Assembly: GCA_002746355.1 (NCBI GenBank)
Contig: NVWX01000031.1
Location: forward strand, 2,823-11,267
From: Dehalococcoidia bacterium
GTDB lineage: Bacteria > Chloroflexota > Dehalococcoidia > Lucifugimonadales > UBA3495
Reading direction: 5' to 3'
Length of the DNA stretch: 8,445 bases
Below are positions 1 through 4,557 of the stretch, piece by piece; position 1 is the first letter of the stretch; every line of letters starts with the position of its first letter. The notes under the pieces are model-generated. The model made no database searches. It had not been told where the DNA came from and saw only the letters and a list, made by a program, of their open reading frames with translations. Made by a program: the position numbers and the translations under genes.

Positions 1-108
1 TGACCTATTTTCCCACTCCGTCGCCAGAGCAGTATCGTAGGCGCTGAGGCGTTTCACTTCCGTGTTCGGGATGGGAACGGGTGGGGCCGCTTCGCTAGAA
101 CCACCAGG
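1..108 (-). rRNA. rrf: 5S ribosomal RNA, 3' end cut by window edge
   Basis: Read on the minus strand, this stretch begins CCTGGTGG and contains the strongly conserved 5S core CCCATCCCGAACACGGAAGT (complement of roughly 56-75), followed by the usual GGGAAAATAGGTC 3' part. The 5' CCTGGTGG should pair with a 3' CCGCCAGG-like end, which is missing, so about 8-12 bases lie beyond position 1. The RNA is a component of the large ribosomal subunit. The gene runs away from guaB3. No 23S sequence lies upstream of it (109-376 is too short and unlike 23S), so this 5S is not in the usual 16S-23S-5S order at its 5' side. Identity is certain; the exact 5' end is good to a base or two. Confidence 0.96.
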
Positions 109-126
109 AGATACATCAGCTAGGCT

Positions 127-155
127 AGTATGCACCATTCTTCACAACCCCGCAA
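127..155 (-). promoter_or_regulatory. Candidate promoter for 5S rRNA
   Basis: On the minus strand TTGCGG (complement of 150-155) lies 17 bases before CATACT (complement of 127-132), about 20 bases upstream of the 5S start. Both boxes are imperfect matches to sigma-70 consensus. The -35 box lies inside an imperfect inverted repeat (TTCAC...GTGAA, 141-162). The call rests on spacing and position, since the 5S has no 23S upstream to be co-transcribed with. Confidence 0.3.
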
Positions 156-311
156 GGGTGAAACAGCAAAAATGGGCCACCGAATTTCAGGCGAGTTTTC
201 CGCTGTGGATTTTGCGGAGGGTTTCGTCCGGATTTTTTGAGCCGATTTACTCGGGAATCTTAGCCGGAATCTCTGGCCCAAAAGTCCGCCTGTCTGCCCC
301 TTGAATCCAGG

Positions 312-340
312 TTGATTTTTAATGAGAATACTGATTAAAT
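312..340 (+). promoter_or_regulatory. Candidate promoter of the guaB3-UGSC unit
   Basis: TTGATT (312-317) is followed after 17 bases by TTAAAT (335-340). Each box matches sigma-70 consensus at four of six positions, with ideal spacing. It would start a transcript near 347, giving a short leader of about 30 bases before the guaB3 ATG. The local AT-richness contrasts with the GC-rich coding DNA. An alternative pairing of TTGAAT (301-306) with AATACT (327-332) has a poorer 20-base spacer. Confidence 0.4.
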
Positions 341-344
341 CAGT
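330..344. promoter_or_regulatory. Perfect palindrome overlapping the guaB3 -10 box, possible operator
   Basis: ACTGATTAAATCAGT is a perfect 7-base inverted repeat around a single central base. It covers the candidate -10 box of guaB3, the position expected of a repressor operator for a dimeric helix-turn-helix protein. No regulator gene is in the window, so the binding protein is unknown. It could instead be a chance palindrome in AT-rich DNA. Confidence 0.35.
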
Positions 345-376
345 GAAAGAATCGGTAACGGGAGAGGTGCGTAGGG

Positions 377-1513
377 ATGGGGAGAAGACTATTCAAAGAA
401 CTTGAGCGCTCTTACGGATTCGATGAAGTAGCGATCGTGCCTGGTCAGGTTACCATCAACCCCGAGTTGACCTCCACAAAAATGACCATCGGCAATCTGG
501 ATTTCGAGATTCCAATCATGGCCTCCGCCATGGACGGGGCGGTTTCCCCAGGGTTCGCCTCTTACATGCATGAGATGGGCGGCCTGGGCGTCCTGAATGC
601 CGAGGGCCTCTACAGCAGATATGAAGACCCCTACTCCGTCATGGAAGAGATCATCTCCCACCCTCAAGAAACAGTTACCGAATTCCTCCAGAAAGTTTAC
701 TCCGAACCCATCCGCGAAGAACTGATCGGCCAGCGCGTCCGGGAGATCAAGAACGCCGGCGCCACCTGCGCGGTCTCTTTCACCCCTCAGAACACCAAGC
801 GCATGTCCCCTGCCGCCGTTGAAGCCGGGGCCGACATGGTAGTAGTCCAGTCCACCGTCACCACCGCCCGGCACATGTCCAACAGCTACCGCGGGTTGGT
901 GTTCTCCGAACTTATCGATGCCCTGAAAGTTCCCGTGATCGTCGGCAACTGTGTCACCTATGAAGTCGCTCTGGAGCTGATGGAAACGGGAATCGACGGC
1001 CTGTTGGTTGGCGTCGGTCCCGGCGCCGCTTGCACCACGCGCGAAGTGGTCGGAGTAGGAGTACCCCAGGTCACCGCGACCCTGCAATGCGCGGCAGCCC
1101 GCGAAGACTACTTCCGGCGCACCGGCCGTTACGTCTCGGTGATCACTGACGGCGGTTTCCGGACCGGCGGGGACATTTGTAAAGCCATGGTCAGTGGCGC
1201 GGATGGTGTGATGTTGGGCACTCCTTTTGCCCAGGCCAATGAAGCGCCCGGTCAGGGTTTCAACTGGGGCATGGCCAATCCGCACCCCGAACTTCCCAGA
1301 GGCACCCGCATCTCCGTCGGCACCAAAGGTTCATTGAAAGAGATCCTCTTTGGCCCGACTTCCAAGACCGACGGCACTCAGAACTTCGTTGGCGCCCTAA
1401 GGGTGATGATGGGTATGTGTGGGGCCTACACGATCAGGGACCTGCACAAAGCCGAGATGGTCATCGCCCCATCCATCAAGACAGAAGGCAAGTACTTCCA
1501 GATGAACCGCTAA
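377..1513 (+). CDS. guaB3: GuaB3-family IMP dehydrogenase-related protein
   Basis: This 378-residue protein closely follows the GuaB3 family of cyanobacteria and actinobacteria, a CBS-less branch of the IMP dehydrogenase/GMP reductase (beta/alpha)8 barrels. The family reaction is expected to be IMP + NAD+ + H2O to XMP + NADH, the first committed step to GMP; a cyanobacterial GuaB3 has been reported to be an active IMPDH. Seen here: N-terminal [11 protein letters not shown] (13-23); [10 protein letters not shown] (45-54); GNCVTYE (190-196); catalytic loop GPGAACTTR (214-222) with nucleophile Cys219; phosphate-binding ITDGG (256-260) and GADGVMLG (274-281); RGTR (308-311) in the flap region. 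No CBS insert follows the usual barrel site, and the length is normal for GuaB3. The ATG is preceded by GGAGAGG (361-367) at 9 bases. A minus-strand reading through the same DNA is only a shadow. Exact activity in this lineage is inferred. Confidence 0.93.
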   Translation: MGRRLFKELERSYGFDEVAIVPGQVTINPELTSTKMTIGNLDFEIPIMASAMDGAVSPGFASYMHEMGGLGVLNAEGLYSRYEDPYSVMEEIISHPQETVTEFLQKVYSEPIREELIGQRVREIKNAGATCAVSFTPQNTKRMSPAAVEAGADMVVVQSTVTTARHMSNSYRGLVFSELIDALKVPVIVGNCVTYEVALELMETGIDGLLVGVGPGAACTTREVVGVGVPQVTATLQCAAAREDYFRRTGRYVSVITDGGFRTGGDICKAMVSGADGVMLGTPFAQANEAPGQGFNWGMANPHPELPRGTRISVGTKGSLKEILFGPTSKTDGTQNFVGALRVMMGMCGAYTIRDLHKAEMVIAPSIKTEGKYFQMNR

Positions 1514-1546
1514 TCTCTCTTCAACCAAGTGATCCGGAGGGAACCA

Positions 1547-2089
1547 ATGGCACAGGCTACAGGGACCATCGAGATACTAGATCCCACCGCTGAGGATGTA
1601 CCCGAGGAAGTGGGTCTCAGCGACACTCTGCCCGACCTAAAAGGTAAAGTGGTGGGCCTCCTTGAGAACAGAAAATACCATGCCGACGCGTTTATGGGCG
1701 AGCTGAAAGAAGTACTGCTCAACGATTACGGCGTCGCCAAGGTTGTTTACGCCACCAAGTTCACCTACAGCGCCGCTTGCGCCGATGAGACGATTCAGTC
1801 TCTTTCAGATGAATGCGACGTGGTGATACACGCCATCGCCGATTGAGGGTCCTGCACAGCGTGGGGTCTCCACGACACAGTGATGACCGAGTCCAAGGGC
1901 GTGCCGTCCGTTAGCGTGATAACCAGCACCTTCACCAGGGCCGCCCATGCCCGGGCCACGGCCCTAGGAATGCCCGGCGTGCGCATCGTGGTGCTGCCCA
2001 GTCCTCTGGCTCCCCGCACCATCCCAGAAGTACAGCAGATGGCCCGCGACTTCGCCCCAGAAATAGTGGGACTGCTCACCGGCAAGTAG
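1547..2089 (+). CDS. UGSC-family selenoprotein, Sec encoded by TGA at 1844-1846
   Basis: Reading through the in-frame TGA gives 180 residues with Sec100 in the motif Asp-Sec-Gly-Ser-Cys (99-103), the hallmark of the UGSC family first noted in marine metagenome selenoproteome surveys. Homologs with Cys in place of Sec are known. Other landmarks are ILDPTA (10-15), a strand-helix unit KGKVVGLLENRKYHADAF (32-49), strand CDVVIHAIAD (90-99) leading straight into the Sec, then KGVPSVSVITSTF (117-129) and a Pro-rich VVLPSPLAPRT (148-158). Alternating strands and helices suggest a soluble alpha/beta redox or isomerase-like fold with a UxxC active site; no signal peptide or membrane segment is seen. 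The substrate is unknown. The start ATG at 1547 has CGGAGG 6 bases upstream; the GTG at 1529 lies ahead of that ribosome site and is rejected. It follows guaB3 by 33 bases. A conventional caller would report two fragments, 1547-1846 and about 1880-2089. Confidence 0.92.
1847..1888 (+). promoter_or_regulatory. Bacterial SECIS-like element after the Sec codon
   Basis: Directly after the TGA, CGTGG (1860-1864) pairs perfectly with CCACG (1870-1874) around the loop GGTCT (1865-1869). Eighteen bases separate the TGA from the loop, and the loop starts with G, both as expected for bacterial SECIS elements read by SelB. A lower stem is possible: GGTC (1848-1851) with GACC (1885-1888) and CTG (1852-1854) with CAG (1878-1880), leaving an internal loop and a TGAT bulge. 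The hairpin lies within the coding sequence, as is normal in bacteria. The pairing was found by eye; folding energy was not computed. Confidence 0.75.
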
Positions 2090-2114
2090 CACCGCCCTTA
2101 AGGGGACCAAAATT

Positions 2115-2166
2115 CCCCTCTCCCGTCGTCCTTCCCCGGAAGGAGGAGAGGGTTAGGGTGAGGGCG
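2115..2166 (+). repeat. Intergenic REP-like repeat, copy 1
   Basis: CCCTCTCC (2116-2123) pairs perfectly with GGAGAGGG (2145-2152), enclosing a second small stem CCTTC/GGAAGG-type (2130-2143). The 3' side continues GTTAGGGTGAGGGCG (2152-2166). The same outer arms and the same 3' tail recur at 3430-3470 in the same orientation, each just after a stop codon. This sequence type is common between genes in many bacterial genomes; its role as a transcript-end stabiliser or a mobile REP unit is inference. Confidence 0.7.
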
Positions 2167-2202
2167 GCCCCTCGCCGCCTCCATGTCCTATCCCAAAAGT
2201 CT

Positions 2203-2232
2203 AAGGGAGGCCCAAGCGGCCTCTTTTATTAT
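2203..2232 (+). terminator. Intrinsic terminator after the UGSC gene
   Basis: GAGGCC (2207-2212) and GGCCTC (2218-2223) form a perfect 6-pair stem with loop CAAGC, followed by TTTTATTATTT. Pairing can extend outward through AAGG with CTTTT. It lies 114 bases after the selenoprotein stop and separates the guaB3-UGSC unit from the gene at 2306. Confidence 0.72.
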
Positions 2233-2241
2233 TTGTCCATA

Positions 2242-2270
2242 TTGACTTGCCGCCTATCGAGCCGGAGAAT
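2242..2270 (+). promoter_or_regulatory. Candidate promoter of the 355-residue protein gene
   Basis: TTGACT (2242-2247, five of six consensus bases) precedes GAGAAT (2265-2270, four of six) by an ideal 17 bases. It sits between the terminator ending near 2232 and the GTG start at 2306, giving a leader of roughly 30 bases. The terminator and promoter together suggest an independent transcription unit. Confidence 0.45.
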
Positions 2271-2305
2271 CGGCTGCTAAACCATCAGAAAAGAGGTCAA
2301 CCACC

Positions 2306-3373
2306 GTGAGTTCCGTTTCGTTAAATGCCAGACGCGTCGACGTACCCGATTCCTTCCAGGCCATCCAGGATTTTTGCTGGGAACAGGGGTGGACAGACGG
2401 ACTGCCGGTGGTGCCGCCCACGGAACCGTTGGTGCGGGAGATGTTGGCCGGCTACGGCGGAGAACCAGCAACGTCGCTGGGGACGATGCAGCCCCGGAAC
2501 GCCCAAGCGACTCTAGAAAAGCTGGCCATCAACGCCGTCATGGCCGGGTGTAAGCCGGAGTACTTTCCGGTGGTTGTTGCGGCGGTCAAAGCCGCCCTTG
2601 ATAAAGACTTCAACCTGGGCGGGAACGCCGCAACCACCGGCGGCGCGGCCCAGGTGGTGATCGTCAACGGCCCCATCGCCCATGAACTGGGCATTAACGG
2701 CGACGCCGCCTGCTTCGGCCCCGGCTCAAGGGCCAACGCTGCCATCGGCCGGGCATTGCGGTTGGTGATCCGGAACATCGGCGGCCTGATTCCGGGGGAG
2801 ATGGACAAGGCCACCCTGGCCACACCGGGCCGTTACAGTTTCTGCTTCTCCGAGAACGAATCAAGAAGCCCATGGGAACCGAGGAACATCCAACTGGGGT
2901 ACGCCGGGGGGTCTAGCACCGTCACAGTAGCCGCCATCCGGGGCGTGTACACGATCATGGAAACGACCGTCGCCACTGGACTTGAGGTCCTGCAGACTAT
3001 CGTCGGCAGCATGAAAGCGGTCGGCGTATCCAACTATTACCAGATTGGCACCGGCGCCCAGATCGTCATGGTGATCTGTCCGGAACACGCTGAGGAGATC
3101 GCCGCTTCCGGCCTGGACAAGAACGACGTCCGGGAGTTCATCTACCAGAACGCCCGAATGCCGCTGAGTCAGCTCGTGGGCCGCGCCCATTACGGCAACC
3201 GCAACTGGCCCAGCTGGGTGGATGAGACCAATCCCGAGACATTGGTGCCCATCGTGAAGTCCGCCGAAGACATCGTGGTGATAGTTGCGGGCGGCGATGG
3301 CCGCCACTCCGCGTGGTTGGCCGGCTGGGGTGTAACCCGCATGGCCACCGAAGAGATAATCAAGCGGGCCTAG
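2306..3373 (+). CDS. Conserved protein of unknown function, 355 residues
   Basis: I cannot assign a function. The sequence has the look of a well-conserved soluble enzyme: WTDGLPVVPPTEPLV (29-43), INAVMAGCKPEYFPVV (75-90), AATTGGAAQVVIVNGPIAHE (108-127), a Gly/Ala-rich core GDAACFGPGSRANAAIGRAL (132-151), then IRNIGGLIPGEMDKAT (155-170), FCFSENESRSPWEP (179-192) and near the end DIVVIVAGGDGRHSAW (322-337). I recall these blocks from uncharacterised proteins of actinobacteria, Chloroflexota and proteobacteria. Five Cys are present (24, 82, 136, 180, 258), Cys82 in the striking MAGCKPEYFPVV block. No signal peptide, membrane helix or recognised cofactor motif is clear. The GTG start has AGAGGT (2292-2297) 8 bases upstream, and the conserved N-terminus begins soon after. 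It lies 216 bases after the selenoprotein, behind a terminator. A functional link to the selenoprotein is possible but unproven. Confidence 0.85.
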   Translation: MSSVSLNARRVDVPDSFQAIQDFCWEQGWTDGLPVVPPTEPLVREMLAGYGGEPATSLGTMQPRNAQATLEKLAINAVMAGCKPEYFPVVVAAVKAALDKDFNLGGNAATTGGAAQVVIVNGPIAHELGINGDAACFGPGSRANAAIGRALRLVIRNIGGLIPGEMDKATLATPGRYSFCFSENESRSPWEPRNIQLGYAGGSSTVTVAAIRGVYTIMETTVATGLEVLQTIVGSMKAVGVSNYYQIGTGAQIVMVICPEHAEEIAASGLDKNDVREFIYQNARMPLSQLVGRAHYGNRNWPSWVDETNPETLVPIVKSAEDIVVIVAGGDGRHSAWLAGWGVTRMATEEIIKRA

Positions 3374-3429
3374 GCATTCCCGGCGGTATTCACTAGAAGA
3401 CGGGGAGATGCCCTTGGGGAATCCAAAAT

Positions 3430-3483
3430 CCCCTCTCTTGTCGCAACGGGAGAGGGTTAGGGTGAGGGCGTTCCCTAACCCTC
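3430..3483 (+). repeat. Intergenic REP-like repeat, copy 2, with alternative hairpins
   Basis: This repeats copy 1: CCCTCTC (3431-3437) pairs with GAGAGGG (3450-3456), followed by the same GTTAGGGTGAGGGCG tail to 3470. Here the unit continues with CCCTAACCCTC (3473-3483), a perfect 11-base complement of GAGGGTTAGGG (3452-3462) around a 10-base loop. The right arm of the first hairpin is thus the left arm of the second, so the two exclude each other. No long T-run follows directly, so terminator activity for the gene ending at 3373 is uncertain. Confidence 0.7.
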
Positions 3484-3903
3484 GATAGCACTTTTCTTCC
3501 ACTCTTTCTATCTGAACCCTCTGGTTCACAGATATCCGCGGCTACAAACCGGCCTCTGACATCTGCGGCTTGACCCTAATAATGCTTTGTCGGAAAATTT
3601 AATCAAGCCACATTAATTTCCCGGTAGCAGATGGATCGTGGTCAGTATGGAACCGAAAAGAGCCGCCTGCATCTTATTGATCAGTTGGCCCAGCAAAGTC
3701 CAACAACTTGCTGAAAGATTCGAGCATCGGCTCCTTTAGCAAGTCCGATCACCGATAACCAACGTAACAATCACCGAAGGCATCGAACCCCGCATCAATG
3801 CTGCCAATCACCCAAAAATGTGGCGGAATCTGTCACAACCACATATTCGTAGTAGGTATCACCACTATCATACAGAACTAATACAGCATTCAAACATAAA
3901 AGA
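3484..3903. other. 420-base gap without a recognisable gene
   Basis: This gap is more AT-rich than its surroundings, and I see no coding pattern, tRNA or known RNA in it. Two weak signals: an imperfect hairpin (ATCT-GAACC / GGTTC-AC-AGAT, 3510-3533), and a promoter-like pair TTGACC (3570-3575) and GAAAAT (3593-3598) spaced 17 bases that points into the empty stretch. It could hold an unrecognised small RNA, a decayed gene or only a long leader region. Confidence 0.5.
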
Positions 3904-3933
3904 TTGACGAAATCGAGCATGCAATGCTAGAAT
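3904..3933 (+). promoter_or_regulatory. Strong extended -10 promoter of the zinc-ribbon gene
   Basis: TTGACG (3904-3909, five of six) is followed after 18 bases by TAGAAT (3928-3933, five of six), preceded by TG at 3925-3926 as an extended -10. Transcription would start near 3940, about 23 bases before the ATG at 3963. This rules out the in-frame ATG at 3924, which lies inside the promoter. Confidence 0.72.
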
Positions 3934-3962
3934 ATAACCCCATCAACCAGAGGCAGAGAATC

Positions 3963-4259
3963 ATGGCACAACAGACAACCATCGCACCTGAAGCCGAAAT
4001 TGAAGACAACGACGCCGTCGCAGTATGCCGCCATCACTGGGTGATTCAACCCGCCGACGGCCCCGTGAGCAACGGGGCATGCCAGATATGTGGGGAAACC
4101 CGCGAGTTTAAGAACTACGTAGAGTCAGCCACCTGGGGCGATAGTCGTATCGCCAGCAAGAATTCAGCGGCCCCCACTGGAGCCGAGTCGACTTCGGATG
4201 ACGACGACACGAAAGATGGACCTGAGACGGCCGACGAAGAGGTTGGCGCTGAGGTATAA
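3963..4259 (+). CDS. Small zinc-ribbon-like protein, 98 residues
   Basis: The product has a short N-terminal segment, a compact metal-site region and a disordered acidic tail. The core is CRHHW (22-26), then GACQICGETREFKNY (38-52). Cys22 with His24 or His25, and Cys40 with Cys43, fit a four-ligand zinc site. Similar HHW...G.C..CG..REFKNY proteins of about this size are familiar from Chloroflexota, where they remain uncharacterised. Residues 71-98 are rich in Asp/Glu (a run of four Asp at 79-82) and probably unstructured. No signal peptide or membrane segment is seen. The start ATG at 3963 has AGAGG (3949-3953) 9 bases upstream, and it lies downstream of the inferred transcription start; the ATG at 3924 does not. 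The gene stands alone between a strong promoter and a strong terminator, suggesting a well-expressed monocistronic transcript. Nucleic-acid or protein binding is a guess. Confidence 0.82.
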   Translation: MAQQTTIAPEAEIEDNDAVAVCRHHWVIQPADGPVSNGACQICGETREFKNYVESATWGDSRIASKNSAAPTGAESTSDDDDTKDGPETADEEVGAEV

Positions 4260-4313
4260 ACCCTCCTCAAGTCGAGCCTCCAGAGGCTTGCTGACATAAC
4301 CTGGCGATCCTGG

Positions 4314-4370
4314 ATCGGCCGGTTAGATCACACCGAATATCGGTGGTGAGTTTACCGGCCGATTCTTTTT
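4314..4370 (+). terminator. Long two-part intrinsic terminator
   Basis: ATCGGCCGGT (4314-4323) pairs perfectly with ACCGGCCGAT (4354-4363), and the stem continues with TCAC/GTGA and ACCG/CGGT (4328-4335 with 4341-4349, one bulged G) around loop AATAT. TCTTTTTG follows at once. It lies 55 bases after the zinc-ribbon stop and is one of the clearest signals in the window; it also insulates dnaE from upstream transcription. Confidence 0.9.
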
Positions 4371-4375
4371 GTTAC

Positions 4376-4435
4376 GGGACCCCCGCCGGCGGTTAGACCG
4401 GCAACACGAAAATAATTGCCGTTTTCGCCGGTCCC
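4376..4435. other. Nested, mutually exclusive inverted repeats upstream of dnaE
   Basis: GGGACC (4376-4381) complements GGTCCC (4430-4435). Inside lie two competing stems: GCCGG (4385-4389) with CCGGC (4398-4402), and CGGCAA (4399-4404) with TTGCCG (4416-4421), which is followed by TTTT. The last could be a weak second terminator. No function can be assigned; the region precedes the likely dnaE -10 box. Confidence 0.4.
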
Positions 4436-4453
4436 AGCCAACCAAAGAGGGGT

Positions 4454-4459
4454 TATAAT
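4454..4459 (+). promoter_or_regulatory. Candidate -10 box of dnaE
   Basis: This is a perfect TATAAT, but no good -35 box stands 16-18 bases upstream and there is no TG extension. If used, it would start transcription near 4466 and give a leader of about 92 bases. That leader can form GCCTTG/CAAGGC (4502-4507 with 4523-4528) or TGCGG/CCGCA (4514-4518 with 4528-4532). Confidence 0.45.
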
Positions 4460-4557
4460 ATCCACTGCCAGGGTCCGGGGAACCTTGATTCGGACAATCC
4501 CGCCTTGGCATTATGCGGACAGCAAGGCCGCATATTGTGGGGAGGCAGACGGGTCCA

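Noticed and set aside
62..304. 80-residue plus-strand ORF near the left edge
   Set aside because: It overlaps the 5S rRNA on the other strand and has no ribosome site or coding character.
389..1285. 298-residue minus-strand ORF antisense to guaB3
   Set aside because: Low-complexity Gly/Asp/His-rich shadow of a GC-rich gene, with no family resemblance and a clear plus-strand gene opposite.
1547..1846. UGSC gene as a pseudogene or as a complete 99-residue protein plus a second ORF near 1880
   Set aside because: The frame after the TGA keeps the family sequence without a shift, the TGA is exactly at the family Sec site, and a SECIS-like hairpin follows. The downstream GTG/ATG (1880/1883) lie inside this hairpin without a convincing ribosome site.
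2145..2166. Telomere-like TTAGGG sequence
   Set aside because: Single TTAGGG units within a bacterial intergenic hairpin repeat; no tandem array.
2861..3529. 222-residue minus-strand ORF
   Set aside because: It is antisense to the 355-residue gene and runs through the repeat; its composition is that of a shadow frame.
3924..3962. Upstream ATG giving a 111-residue zinc-ribbon protein
   Set aside because: The codon lies inside the -10 region of the promoter, while ATG 3963 has a suitable ribosome site and begins the expected MAQQ N-terminus.
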